Positions 26,322 through 37,360 are shown, counted from the stretch's first letter. The stretch: DNA of 64,000 bases from Chlamydoabsidia padenii (GCA_025330725.1 JAIWND010000011.1:620001-684000); one strand, 5' to 3'. Notes: a model not told the origin generated them from the letters alone. Made by a program: numbers and translations.

Positions 26322-26430
26322 TTGGAATAATGAGGTGAGAGAAGGAGGAAAATTAGTCTCGAGAATCGAGGAGGGGGGATTTCATGCCAGCTTAGGCATA
26401 TCGGATGTTTAATATTTTTTTTTACATAGG

Positions 26431-26441
26431 CGGGAATTGAA
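26431..26441 (+). promoter_or_regulatory. CGGGATTTRAA-like element (one mismatch)
   Basis: CGGGAATTGAA, 110 bp upstream of the eL43 start codon. Confidence 0.4.
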
Positions 26442-26657
26442 ATGAATAGGGGAGAAATGTTCCGAGCAGAAAAAGAAAAAAAAAATTCGTCACCTTTTCT
26501 TTATTCCCTTTCTTCCACGCTTTATTAGGCCTAATTGACATCCACTCATATAAATAAACACTCTTTGCGATAAACTAATATTGTTTGATTTTTATATTAC
26601 TGTCTCTTCTTTTCGTATCTTTATTACATATTGCCTTGTGTTGGTTTAACCAAGAAG

Positions 26658-26722
26658 GTAAGTAATGCTGTTGTTAAACTAATTATGAAAGAAACTAATC
26701 CTGTGTGTTTCTTGTTTACTAG
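26658..26722 (+). other. Probable 5' UTR intron of the Kelch-BTB gene
   Basis: AAG|GTAAGT at 26658 and TTTACTAG at 26722, with an AACTAAT branch-like site between, lie wholly upstream of the ATG at 26758. A TATA-like TATAAATAAACA lies near 26551. Confidence 0.45.
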
Positions 26723-26757
26723 GTATAAAAGATACAACATAAATTGGTTAAACTCTT

Positions 26758-28461
26758 ATGAGCAGACAATCACCTTCTCCATCGATACACTCTCTTCGTA
26801 ATGGCTCAAGTCGTGAACACAACTCTGTCCTCTCACTGAATGGCTCCACCCCAGTGGTATATTCTCCTACTCCGCGGGTAACATGTGGCGAATCCTTGGG
26901 TGCACTCGTCGGCACATCCTTAACCGTGGTGGGCAACAATACGATCTATACGTTTGCAGGGTTTGATCAATACACCGATGAAGTCTACAATTCACTCCAT
27001 CAACTCACATACAGCGACAAGGATGAATGCACGTGGAAGCGGGTGATCTACACCAAAGGACGCCCGCCCGCCAAACGCAACGATCATTCGGCAACACTCT
27101 GGGACAATAAATTGGTGATCTTTGGCGGCAGCTCGGAAGAAGATGAAAAGTACCATAATGACATTGCCATTTTGGATCTGACGACCATGACGTGGGAATA
27201 TCCCGCTACCTTTGGAAATCAACCTCAAGGTCGTATTCGCCATGCTGCCACCATTTATAACAATAAACTCTATATCACTGGTGGTATTACATCTTCTTCT
27301 TGTTCGAGTTATCCTGATACTTTATTAATTTTGGATCTCGTTACTTGGATTTGGCAGGATCCGATCCCTTTTGTACGACGTACTCAACACATTACTTTTG
27401 TCTACCATCATCGATTGTATCTGTTTGGTGGGCTTCAACAAGATATGACACGGACTAACGATTTGTATTTTATTCATCTTGATAACGACGACGTTTCTCT
27501 TGTTACACATATCGATATCCATTCACCCTTGGCACCTTCCTTGACATCTCAACGATTCCTGCAACTATGTGGCGATCAACTTGTGGTGGTGGTCACGCCT
27601 TCGATCAGTCAACTTTCGTCACATTCTAGGATCAACGGTGGCGTCTGGACGCTCAACATGGAATCTTTACAATGGAAGTGTCGTCGATTGGGTCCACACT
27701 TTGGGACTTGTCATTGGCACAGTTTTGCCATGGCTGAGCATGGGACACGGTGTTATCTCTTTGGAACAGAAGACGAATTACCCGACGACTACTATTCCAA
27801 GACGATTTGCCTGGATTTGACTGAATTGGGGATCATGCCGGAACCGCCATCACAATTGGGACAGGATTTTGCACGATTATTGGATCTTGTCAAACCGGAT
27901 TTTACGTTACACTCTGACCTGGATGGTGGTGATGTGTATGTACACCATCTAGTGCTTTTGGCTCGCTGGAACACCTTTACAGCAACTTCAGCGACGGTGA
28001 CCTTGTCTTATTCGACCATGACATTACGCGGGTTTGTGCATTACCTCTACAAGGACGAATTGATCCATGATCATCAATATGTGATGATATGCGATTTGTT
28101 GACGATGGCCTATCAGTATGATATGACTCGACTCCTAGTACTGTGCACCCGACGATTGGCCATGATAATGGATGTGGATAATGTCAGTGCAATCTATCAT
28201 GCTGCCAAACAAGCACATCAGTACGGACTGGAACATCAAGCATTACAATACCTCTTTGATCATTTTGGTGCCGTCTCTCATAGTGATGGGTTTCGACAAT
28301 TGCCACGAAGTCTGTTTTTGGAAATCTTGGATGAAATGCCCAAGGAGGCGGCGATCATTGCGATGGTGGGGACAAATGGGGTCAGTAATGGATCACGTCG
28401 TTATGGAATGGATGAAGACGAAGATATTGATAGTGATGAAGACGACGCTATGGAAATTTGA
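26758..28461 (+). CDS. Kelch-repeat and BTB-domain protein, 567 aa
   Basis: A single coding exon. Residues ~40-360 hold Kelch blades with paired aromatic/Gly signatures (for example KLVIFGGSSEEDEKYHNDI, RIRHAATIYNNKLYITGG and RLYLFGGL), forming a beta-propeller that binds a partner protein. Residues ~375-480 form a BTB/POZ-like domain beginning with DFTLHSDLDGGDVYVHHLVL, and a BACK-like helical region follows. The order (Kelch first, BTB second) is that of fungal and protist proteins such as the LZTR1/RABGEF-like groups rather than animal BTB-Kelch proteins. Such proteins often serve as cullin-3 substrate adaptors, which is family knowledge and not shown here. The acidic C-terminus (EDEDIDSDEDDAME) is unusual. 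Confidence 0.85.
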   Translation: MSRQSPSPSIHSLRNGSSREHNSVLSLNGSTPVVYSPTPRVTCGESLGALVGTSLTVVGNNTIYTFAGFDQYTDEVYNSLHQLTYSDKDECTWKRVIYTKGRPPAKRNDHSATLWDNKLVIFGGSSEEDEKYHNDIAILDLTTMTWEYPATFGNQPQGRIRHAATIYNNKLYITGGITSSSCSSYPDTLLILDLVTWIWQDPIPFVRRTQHITFVYHHRLYLFGGLQQDMTRTNDLYFIHLDNDDVSLVTHIDIHSPLAPSLTSQRFLQLCGDQLVVVVTPSISQLSSHSRINGGVWTLNMESLQWKCRRLGPHFGTCHWHSFAMAEHGTRCYLFGTEDELPDDYYSKTICLDLTELGIMPEPPSQLGQDFARLLDLVKPDFTLHSDLDGGDVYVHHLVLLARWNTFTATSATVTLSYSTMTLRGFVHYLYKDELIHDHQYVMICDLLTMAYQYDMTRLLVLCTRRLAMIMDVDNVSAIYHAAKQAHQYGLEHQALQYLFDHFGAVSHSDGFRQLPRSLFLEILDEMPKEAAIIAMVGTNGVSNGSRRYGMDEDEDIDSDEDDAMEI

Positions 28462-28593
28462 TGGTCTCTTCTACTTGTAGTATACATTAGCTTTTTTTTT
28501 TTAATTTTTGATTATCTCTTGTTCTGTTATCATATTATTTACTTTTTAATAAACTGTATATATCAACTACATCAAAAAGAAATACAACATCGG

Positions 28594-28604
28594 CGGAATT
28601 TGAA
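28594..28604 (+). promoter_or_regulatory. CGGGATTTRAA-like element (one mismatch)
   Basis: CGGAATTTGAA, preceded by GG, 100 bp upstream of the uL29 start codon. Confidence 0.4.
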
Positions 28605-28703
28605 ATGTCGGTCTTCTATTATTCTTCATTCACTTTGGGCTTTTTGTGAATTTTTGGTCTTCCTTTCTCTCTTTTTTACCATCCAACACATATCCGTTTT
28701 ATA

Positions 28704-29374
28704 ATGGTACGTACATCCATCCATCCATCCATCCATCCAACCTTGATGATTATCCGTTGATGAATACTACTACGTCACTTCAAATCTTGATTTCTCTCCA
28801 AAAAAAAAAAAAAAAAAAAAAAGATCGGAATTACTTACGGGATCAACATGATGGAATGCATGGAACATTGGAAGGGGTGTCGAAAACATGCATGGACCAT
28901 TATATACTAACTCAACCTCTGTTATATTTTCATATATATATTAGGCTCCCGTTAAGGCTACCGAACTCCGTAACAAGAACAAGGCTGAACTTGTCAAGCT
29001 CCTCGATGAAGCCAAGCAAGAACTTGCTTCTCTCCGTGTCCAAAAGGTTGCTGGTAGCTCTTCCTCCAAGCTCCAAGAAATGTAAGTAAGAAGGGGGAGG
29101 GGTATACGACCAGGAACTCAATGGATTCTTTTTTTTTTATAGTGGCCGTGCTCGTCGTCATGTCGCTACTCTCTTGACTGTGATCAACCAAACCCAACGT
29201 GAACAACTCCGTCTCTTCTACCAAAAGAAAAACTTTACTCCTTTGGATCTCCGTGTCAAGAAGACCCGTGCCATGCGTCGTGCTTTGACTCCTTTTGAAC
29301 GTAGCTTGAAGACTGTCAAGGAACAAAAGAAGGCTCTTGCTTTCCCTGCTCGCAAGTATGCTGTCAAGGCTTAA
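28704..29374 (+). CDS. RPL35: 60S ribosomal protein uL29 (L35/Rpl35), 123 aa
   Basis: A large-subunit ribosomal protein at the peptide exit tunnel. Exons 28704-28706 (ATG only), 28945-29081 and 29143-29374 give 372 nt. The sequence [20 protein letters not shown], then [20 protein letters not shown] and the basic tail ([19 protein letters not shown]) are typical and complete. As in eL43, the start codon is an isolated 3-nt coding exon followed by a GTACGT donor. The 238-nt first intron is long for this genome and carries a (CATC)n repeat near 28718 and an ~22-nt poly(A). Confidence 0.96.
28718..28740 (+). repeat. (CATC)n microsatellite in uL29 intron 1
   Basis: About five to six CATC units soon after the donor site. 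It is the same motif type, in complement, as in eL43 intron 1. Confidence 0.75.
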
Positions 29375-29536
29375 ATGGATCTCTCTAGTCTAGTCACATA
29401 ATCTCTCTCATTCATCATCATCATCATTCCCTCTTGTGTCGTTATGGTTTTTTTTTTTAAAAAAAATAAAAATAAAATAAAATAAAACCAATGGTTAACT
29501 GTATGTAATGCATGATTTAACAGACTGTGTCCTTGT

Positions 29537-29547
29537 CGGGATTTGAA
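29537..29547 (+). promoter_or_regulatory. CGGGATTTRAA element
   Basis: Exact CGGGATTTGAA, 83 bp upstream of the ATP synthase subunit h start and in the same direction. Confidence 0.55.
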
Positions 29548-29629
29548 AAATTGTATGTCACATCCCCCTTGGTCTGGCTTGAAGATAAAAACACATTGTC
29601 TTTCCCTTTTTTTTTAATTCATACCAATC

Positions 29630-30146
29630 ATGTTTGCTCTTGCCACTCGTTCCGCTGCTTTCAAGGTAAGCAAAAAGAATGACCACCAACACCTTTTTTA
29701 ATTCATATGGACTTACTCTTCTCTCTTTTTCTTTCTTTTTTTTAAAAAAAATAGGCTCCTCGCTCTCTTGCTGTTCGTGGATTCACCGTGTCCACCATCC
29801 AACAAAAGGGTAAGAAAATTGAAATGGGGAATCTCACTCTTTATTTATTTATTTATTTATTTTGCTAATATCACTTTATGCTATGAAAACAAAATAGATG
29901 TCATTAGCGATTTGTACATCAAGGAATTGAAGGCCTACAAGCCCACTGCTTCCGTAAGTGTACCATCACTTGATTATAAAACCATCATTGAACTGACCCA
30001 CCTTTATTGTATATTAGGCCAGTGCTGATGAATCTCAAGTCAAGGATTTGAAGCTCCCTCCTGCCCCTCAAGTCCCTCAAGTGGATGAAGATTTGTCTGC
30101 TCAATTGGCTGCCTATGATGCTGAACCTGAAGAACTTGCTCATTAA
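29630..30146 (+). CDS. ATP14: ATP synthase subunit h (ATP14 family), mitochondrial, 91 aa
   Basis: A peripheral-stalk subunit of mitochondrial F1Fo ATP synthase. Exons 29630-29665, 29755-29809, 29898-29953 and 30018-30146 give 276 nt. The first ~30 residues (MFALATRSAAFKAPRSLAVR) are a clear mitochondrial presequence. The mature start DVISDLYIKELKAYKPT is the family hallmark, followed by VKDLKLPPAPQVPQVDEDL and an acidic end. The length agrees with fungal subunit h after presequence removal. It is oriented head-to-tail between uL29 and the chitinase. Confidence 0.87.
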
Positions 30147-30369
30147 ATAACCCACCTTCTTGTAATAGACACATTTATCACCAACTCTTCTTTCACATTC
30201 CTCTTGTATACACATTCATTGATTCTGCCTAGTAGTAGTAGTTATTGTATCGTTGGTCATTATATTTGCAAATGAAAAAAATAAAAAAAAAAAACATGTG
30301 CTATAGAATTCTATAAATAGCTTGTGGATCTCCCACCTTTTTTTATCCCTCTTCTTTTACTTTTATATC

Positions 30370-31925
30370 ATGGTGGACAAAAGTACCATTATTCGACTGG
30401 CTCTTTTAACACCTGTTGTCCTCTTTTTGTTATACTTTGGATGGTTTCAAAATAATGCTGACCTCGACAATGGTCATTGGGATACTTCAAGTCCACCAGC
30501 TACTGCCAAGCCTGCCAAGCCAAGTCCTATCCTTGCTGGTTACTTTCCTGCCTGGTAAGTCTCATCATACTATTCCCATTATTGATTCTCACCTTTTCTT
30601 TTATTATTATTATTATTATTTATTACAGGAGTATCTATGACCGTAACTATAATGTCAAGGATATTGACGCCGAGAAACTATCACATATCCTGTATGCCTT
30701 TGCTAATGTGAATGAAACGGGTGCTGTTGACTTGGGGGTAAGGTGACAAATATATAAAATAAAAAAAAAGTCAAATATGTGATTAATACTCACCTTCTTC
30801 TGTTTGAAATAGGATGCTTGGGCAGATACTGACAAACACTTTGAAAAAGGTATTAAGACGAGTCTCTTGTCTATTATACTAACTCTTTACTATAATAGAA
30901 CAAACAGTGAATAACCAGGCTGATAGGTGGACAGCTGATGCTAATAATCTTTATGGCAACTTCAAACAATTATATCGTTTGAAACGCAAGTACCGGCATC
31001 TGAAGGTTAGCTTAAGCATAGGTGGTTGGAGTTGGAGCACGAACTTTGCCTCGGTGGCGATGGATGAAATCAAACGGGAACGATTTGCCATCTCAGCAGC
31101 TCAACATGTTGCTAATTTGGGCCTTGATGGAATAGGTAATAAACTAAAGAACATGATATGGGAAAACGCTCACAACCCATTGGTATAGATATTGATTGGG
31201 AATTCCCAAAGACGACAGAAGAAGGTGAAGCATTTGTTGCCCTACTCAAGCAAGTCCGATCAGCACTGGATACGATTCAACCCTCCTACTTGCTAAGTGT
31301 GGCTCTGGGCTGTGGACCTGACAATTACAAGCACCTCGAATTAACCAAGATGAATAAACATGTGGATATCTTTTATCTGATGAGCTACGATCTTGCCGGT
31401 GCTTGGGATCCAACCACGGGGCATCAGGCGGCATTGTACGGCACACGTTCTGTCGACAAGGCTATTCAACATTTTGCACAACATGTCCCGAAACATAAAT
31501 TGGTGATGGGCTTACCTGTCTATGGACGGAGTTATTCCGATACTGATGGGCCTCGATCGACATTCAACGGTGTGCCAGAGGGAACATGGGAAAAGGGCTC
31601 GTATGATTATAAGGCCCTGCCTCGACCTGGTGCGGACGAAGTGTACGATGCGACCATGGGGGTGTCTTGGTCTTACGATGCACAACTTCGGGAATACGTT
31701 ACTTATGACAATCATCAGGTAGTCGAGCAAAAGGCCCACTATGTGGTTGATCAGGGGTTGGGTGGGTGTATGTTTTGGGAACTCAGTGCGGATACGGAAA
31801 GAGACGATCCTCGACATCTCTTATCTGCGGCTTTTAGGGGTCTTGGTGGGCGTGTCGATGATACCAAGAATCATCTCTCTTATCCTGATAGCCAGTACGA
31901 CAACATTCGCTTGTTTGCTGATTAA
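30370..31925 (+). CDS. GH18 chitinase with N-terminal membrane anchor, 434 aa
   Basis: Hydrolyses chitin, probably in wall remodelling. Exons 30370-30554, 30629-30737, 30813-30849 (37 nt), 30899-31135 and 31189-31925 give 1305 nt. The N-terminal ~25 residues (basic start, then a long hydrophobic stretch ending in YFGWF) look like a type II signal-anchor without a cleavage site. The GH18 barrel follows: ILAGYFPAWSIYDRNYNV, HILYAFAN, the KVSLSIGGWSWS substrate strand, and the catalytic DGIDIDWEF with the acid Glu near residue 195. Later blocks are YLMSYDLAGAW, GLPVYGRSY and GGCMFWELSADT. All active-site residues are present. No chitin-binding module is visible. Confidence 0.93.
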
Positions 31926-32198
31926 CTTGTAGTATAGTATGTAGGATAGTAGTGTTGTTTGATAAATAATAATAAAAAATGTGTTACCCTACCTCTCTTT
32001 GTCCATGTGGATTACTTCCTTTATGGTGTTGCATGGATGTGTCTCGGATGATTGTTTACCTTATCAAAGAACCCATAGTTTTTTGTTGTTGTTTTTTTGT
32101 TTTACGTATCTGCTACATGTAATGTAACTTTTTTTTTTTCATAAATAGGATGAATGCCAATCCATTGTCGGCCCAAGGTTTTTTCCCCCAAGCAAAGT

Positions 32199-32209
32199 CG
32201 GGATTTAAA
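32199..32209 (+). promoter_or_regulatory. CGGGATTTRAA element in a convergent intergene
   Basis: Exact CGGGATTTAAA. It is not close upstream of any recognised start codon, so it is either a non-promoter copy or evidence of an unannotated transcript. Confidence 0.4.
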
Positions 32210-32544
32210 TTAGAAATTCTGATTCTGCATGAATTTCTCGTTTGGGCAAATTGCCTTTCACGTTCAGTGGTTGTCTACACGACGAGCAATTCACGTTTGA
32301 AAAAAAAAATCCAAAGTCTTTTCACGGTCTCCTATAATGGACCACCACTCTACGGCCAACACTTGCCAGCCTGAAATCTACGCCCAACTTCATGCCCATC
32401 GCTGCTCATTCCTTTGGTGTGAGGTATTTATATAATTTTGCAATCATTTATCAATGATATTGTCTTTGCCTAATTGTGAATTTATATATATATAGTGTCT
32501 TTATTGAAATAGCTTGTTTTTTTATCAAAGCGGGCTTTGAAAAT

Positions 32545-32564
32545 GCATGAATGACGATTCATGC
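32545..32564 (+). repeat. Perfect inverted repeat GCATGAAT-GACG-ATTCATGC
   Basis: Arms 32545-32552 and 32557-32564 with a 4-nt loop. It lies 3 nt after a CGGGCTTTGAA element copy. Confidence 0.6.
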
Positions 32565-32630
32565 AAAATTATAAAGTAGTCTTTTAATACAGATACATGG
32601 GTAATATATATGTATATATATATATATATA

Positions 32631-33875
32631 TTAAAGTAAACCAACATCACGCAAACTATTTTGAATGATAATGTCATTCACGGCCGCCATCACGAATCTG
32701 ATTTGTTCGGTATCAGTAGCACATGTAAAATGGGTATAGATTTGCTTTGAATCGGATTGATTCAAAGAGACAAACCGACTCAAGATATAATCAGCAGCTG
32801 CATCATAAGTACTAGGTCCCGAAAAGTCAGGAAAATGTTCTTTTAAAGGATGTTTGGTCAATTTATTCTTGAATATATCGATTTTGTTCAAAAATAGAAT
32901 CACCGAGGTCTTGACAAACCATCTTGAATTACAGATCGAGTCAAATAAGGTCAGTGATTCTTGCATACGATTCTAATCCATGGGTAAAAGTTTTAGTTTG
33001 AAGGGGGAAAGGTTCATGTATATTACTTACCACTGTTTCATCCTCGATTAACACTTGATCATATTCAGAAATGGCAACCAAAAAAATGATCGCCGTGACA
33101 TTTTCAAAACAGTGTATCCATTTTTTACGCTCCGATCGCTGACCACCCACATCAAACATCCGGTAAGTTAATTCACCAATGACAAAAGTAGTTTCTGTGA
33201 TCCCCGTCGTTTTCACTCGAGATCTTAATACATCTTGATCGGTAGGAATGTAATTCATATCCCCGATGCGATCGACAGAATCAAAGTAACTATGGGGGAA
33301 AGGCGGTTAATAAAAAAAAAGGGGGGGAAATGCATAATCGGGGATTCAATTCTTACTATTTGGCTGAATCATTCAATTGATATTCTCGACTTTGCTCAAA
33401 CACTGTTTGTAGATTGGGATCTTTCCAAAGTAGTTTAACAGCTTGGGCTATATCTGGGGGTAAAAAGTCTCGTTCGATTTGAGAAGGTTGGTCGAGAATC
33501 AGTGTCGCTAATGGAATATGCTCACTTTCAAGACGAAAGCCGAGATGTTGCATGGCGTCAAGAATGACCCGCATGGATTGGATGGTGTTGGAAAAGATGA
33601 TTTCTTTAAACGATTCTCTTTCGTCCTGTGTAAAACCACCATCATGAAGTAGTTTCATTTGTTTCAAAATCGTGCTTTTACCACTCTCACCAGCACCTAG
33701 TTTGCATAAAATCATTGATTTTAAAGCGCCGATTTAATATGATTTTCTTTTACTTACCTAATAATAACAACTTGACTTCATTACGCATATTAATTTTATC
33801 TCGTTTGATTTGGTTTTCAATCTCTTCATTTCGAACATTGCCTTCTTGAGATTCACTTGATTGACAGCATCCCAT
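32631..33875 (-). CDS. Heterotrimeric G protein alpha subunit (G-alpha 1), 352 aa
   Basis: A membrane-tethered GTPase coupling receptors to cAMP/MAPK signalling. Exons on the minus strand: 33758-33875, 33357-33696, 33031-33289 and 32631-32972; 1059 nt. MGCCQSS at the start carries the myristoylation Gly2 and palmitoylation Cys3/4. GTPase motifs are intact: GAGESGKST (P-loop, split by intron 1), RSRVKTTGI (switch I with the Arg finger), [12 protein letters not shown] (switch II), FLNKIDIF (NKxD), and TCATDT. The C-terminus RDVGLL lacks the Cys at -4 that pertussis toxin modifies in Gi proteins. The length is standard. A second G-alpha gene lies 7 kb away at 40803. Confidence 0.95.
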
Positions 33876-34169
33876 CTTGTTGCTGAATTTAGGGGAAGAA
33901 AGAAAGAAAGAAGAAGGATTGATTGTTTCTTTAGACCAAATAAGATATATGTGTAAAAGATTAAGGGTTTCGATCAAGTAATGAGTAAAAAAAAAAAAAA
34001 AAGACATCCAAACAGATCAAATCCCCCCTTGACGAATCTTGATTTAGTGAGTACTCCTGATAAGATATAAAAAACGTGATCACCCCTGCTACATTTTTTT
34101 AACTGACAAGCGATAGCAGTATCGTTTTATTTCATCCATACATGTGTCCAACTGAAGACGGGTATATAA

Positions 34170-34313
34170 AACTATGATGCTTCAAAGTGGAGTTTCAAAT
34201 AACTATGATGGTTCATAGTGGAGTTACAAATAACTATGCTGTTTCATAGTAGAGTTACAAATAACTATGATGGCTCATAGTGGAGTTAGTAAAACACTAT
34301 GATGGTGCATAGT
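34170..34313 (+). repeat. 31-bp tandem minisatellite, ~4.5 units
   Basis: Units start at about 34170, 34201, 34232, 34263 and 34295 (partial). The consensus begins AACTATGATGGTTCATAGTG and continues GAGTTACAAAT. Each unit contains a dyad (ACTATGA...TCATAGT), so it could fold as a row of hairpins. Confidence 0.85.
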
Positions 34314-35446
34314 CAAAAGGAGGGATTAGACTACATCATTTCCTTTATTTGGGTAGAGCATAAAAAAAGGGAGGGAAACAAAAATCATACAGGAGAGAGA
34401 CAATGATATAGACAACTATACATCTATGTATCATCATCAAGATAAAATCTTTTACCCGTTAAGGAGACCCTAGTTTTTATTATGTATGTATGTATGTATG
34501 TATGTATATGTACTAAACTATGCATGGTTATAATCTATGTAAACCCGAGTTCCACTGTCGAAGACCGAGGAGATCCGTTAACCAAGAGAGAAAGAGGGAG
34601 AGTCGGGGTTTTTCATTTTCACAGCCCTGTGAGTTGAGTCGACCGATTGGGAACTCCAGTGAGAGATCCATCACCCACTAATCGTATGCAGAGATGCTCT
34701 TACCTGCCCCCCCCCCCTGGAAGAGTGAGATGTTAGCACTAGATGTAAATAAAAAGTAAGGATCATATTAAAGAAGAAGGCTTACGTAGGAGAAGATATT
34801 CGATATCCTTTTTCGGTGACACCTTGTAAAGCGTGTTATAGCAAAGATGAAGAGTACACCCATTCAAAAAAAATGAACTAAGATGAAGAAAGAAAAATCA
34901 GCGAAGAGAAATTCAAATCCTAACTTGTCGGGAGTTGAATTCTGGACAGGGTCTTCTCAATTTAGTCAAGCGGACTTGACTCTTTTTACAAACCATAGTA
35001 TAACATGTTCATACTGGTATTGAATATGTCAGAATGGGTTCACGTCATGGTCAAAAAGGATCCATATACTTATCAGTCAGGCAAAGGGGGGGGAGAAGGA
35101 TCGGCCAATGAATCTGACCATGAATGCAAAACCTCTGGTATTTCATTTTTAATCGCAGATCGGAAAATGTTGATCCTGCTCGAGTCCTTTCAGTGTCTTT
35201 ATTCATGTTGACAGCAGGAAATCAAGAAGAATAGGCAGGTAGTACATGTACGCCCCTCCCCCCCGTCTTTCATGCAACATCATTTCTGTCTCTTCCTATG
35301 ACCATTGACAACAGTTTCACTCTTTCATTTTTATTTTTATTTTTATTTTTTTTAATATCGGTTGGCTCGAAAAGAAATGGGATCATTCTTTAACTTTTTT
35401 TTTAAGATTACCCCGACCGAGCTCCAATTCCAAGTGGCCCGTTTTT

Positions 35447-35457
35447 TTCAAATCCCG
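35447..35457 (-). promoter_or_regulatory. CGGGATTTRAA element (minus strand)
   Basis: Exact TTCAAATCCCG on +, 86 bp upstream of the RhoGAP start codon. A pyrimidine-rich leader follows. Confidence 0.55.
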
Positions 35458-35542
35458 ACGGCTATTTTAATGTCTCTGGCTCATTTTCCTTTTTTCTCTC
35501 TTTCTCTCTCTCTCTTTTTTTTTGTCATAATTACAATCCTTC

Positions 35543-36959
35543 ATGTCTTCTCCTTTTGAAATACCTGGTGTCCTCACTCGGAGTCAAAAAGCGCTTGTAC
35601 GAGGCTGGTGGAAAAAAGTAACGGCGGCTCATCCTAAAGCTCAAAACTTTAAAGAAATGAAGGTGCCCAGTGTTGGTAAGGAAATGGAAGGATGGGTGTA
35701 AAGAATACTATGTACTAATACCTTTTATATAGATAGGGGGGTATTTGGTATACCTTTAGAACAATCACTCGAATATGCACATTCAAGTATATCTTATATT
35801 GATGATTATACTGGGTCACAATGTTATGGAGTGGTACCTACCATTGTCGCCAAGTGTGGATCCTTTTTAAAAGAAGAAGGTAAAAAAAAAAAAAAAAATG
35901 TGACTCAAATATAAAGAGGACTTTTTTTTTTAACCATTGTATATTGTTAGGACTAATGGCAGAAGGGATATTCCGACTACCTGGTAGTGCTAGACGACTT
36001 CGAATGCTACAAACTATATTTGATACACCAGAAACTTATGGATCACAATTGGATTGGCGGGGGTATACCATACATGATGCTGCTAGTATTCTTCGAAGGT
36101 TTATCAACTATCTTCCTGAACCTGTTATCACTCTGACTCATTATAGATCATTCAAGGATACAATGGGTAAATAATACATAAAAAAAAGATATTCTGGTTT
36201 GTGTTTAACATTCTTTTGTTTTACTAGATCAACCCTTCTCATCGGTGGAACAAAAAGTAGACGCCTTTCAATTACTAATAGAAAGATTACCACTTGCCAA
36301 TCAATATCTCTTATTGTATCTTTTGGATATGCTGGCCATATTTGTCACCACTGAATCTCATACCAAAATGGGTTCTGAATGTTTGGCTGCTGTCTTTGTA
36401 CCGGTAAGATGATGAAAAAAGAGAAAGGAAAAGGGTAATACTAATGAATGATATGTAGGGTATTTTGGCACATCCAAACGACAAGATGAATCCATCTAGT
36501 TATAAACACTCACAAAAAGTCCTCCGATTCCTTATTGATCATCAAGAAATGTTTACCATGCCCAGATCTGAAGCTGGCACTTGCCCAACCATAGCACCAT
36601 GTCCTCGACCCAGCACTACATCTTATAATGCCGACCACCGGGCTTCCACCATTTACTCCTTGGCAACAGGCTCATTCTCGGGAACAGGATTGGATTCGAT
36701 TGTACCTGGTGACGATGAATGTATGACTCAAACATCCACTTTACCTCCACTACAACGAAGTCGCACTGTACCTGGTAATCGCATTTTATATGGTGGATAT
36801 GAACCTCGTCAAGTAGTCTATGTCAATCGGAATGCCAGTCATAGTGGTAAATATTTTTTTTTTGAAAAAAAAAAGTGTGTGGATAGGATGATACTAACTA
36901 ATCCTTACATAGGCAAACGAGATATCAAGATGGATAATATCAAGGACGAATTCGTTTAA
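35543..36959 (+). CDS. RhoGAP-domain protein, 368 aa, 6 exons
   Basis: Predicted GTPase-activating protein for a Rho/Cdc42/Rac GTPase, acting in polarity. Exons: 35543-35675, 35733-35879, 35951-36166, 36228-36403, 36459-36846 and 36913-36959; 1107 nt. The GAP domain spans about residues 50-245: FGIPLEQSLEYA, VPTIVAKCGSFLKEEGLMAE, GIFRLPGSARR with the arginine finger, DAASILRRFINYLPEPVIT, and LLDMLAIFVTTESHTKM. The last ~120 residues are Ser/Thr/Pro-rich without a recognised domain. No BAR, PH or C1 domain is visible, so this is a compact, single-domain GAP. It lies between the two G-alpha genes; a shared pathway is possible but only inferred. Confidence 0.9.
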
Positions 36960-37360
36960 TACCTCTGGCTTGGCCTCTCCATCTCTCCCTTTGTTTATAT
37001 TCTCTCTCTCCTCTCACATTGTATCTTTTTTTTTTACCTCTTGTATTCTTTATATTAGTTTAGTTAGTTATCATCACCAATATTATATTATCATCACTCT
37101 CCGTTGCCATATAGCCAATCCCTCTCTCTCTCTCTTAATCATATCAGTATGCATATAATCATTATAATCCCTTCTCTCTCTCTTTTTTTTTTTTTTACAA
37201 CAATAATAAATGCTTGAACGAATGATCCTATTTGTATTTTACGTAATCATTCTCCTACTTGAAACAGGCTTCTTTGCCCCTGATTACTCAGCCAATCATC
37301 TCATAACGGGATTGGGTCGTGCTTGTCACGGCGGGAACTGAATCCCACCGTCTAGCAAAG

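Larger units (their letters stand above)
31926..32630. other. Convergent 3' region chitinase / G-alpha 1, with element copies
   Basis: No gene seen. It holds an exact CGGGATTTAAA (32199-32209), a one-mismatch CGGGCTTTGAA (32531-32541), TGCATGAAT copies next to both, a perfect 8-bp-arm hairpin at 32545-32564, and a (TA)n tract near 32607-32631. Confidence 0.5.
33876..35542. other. 1.67-kb intergenic region with minisatellite and a possible tiny spliced gene
   Basis: Holds a 31-bp minisatellite (34170-34313), a (TATG)n tract (about 34479-34508), an 11-nt C run at 34707-34717, and a possible two-exon 38-residue frame on the minus strand (34678-34716 and 34786-34863). It also has element-like copies at 34929-34939 and 35447-35457. 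No confident gene was called. Confidence 0.5.

Noticed and set aside
34170..34313. Regularly spaced repeats resembling a CRISPR array
   Set aside because: The units are directly tandem with no unique spacers, and the host is a fungus. It is a minisatellite.
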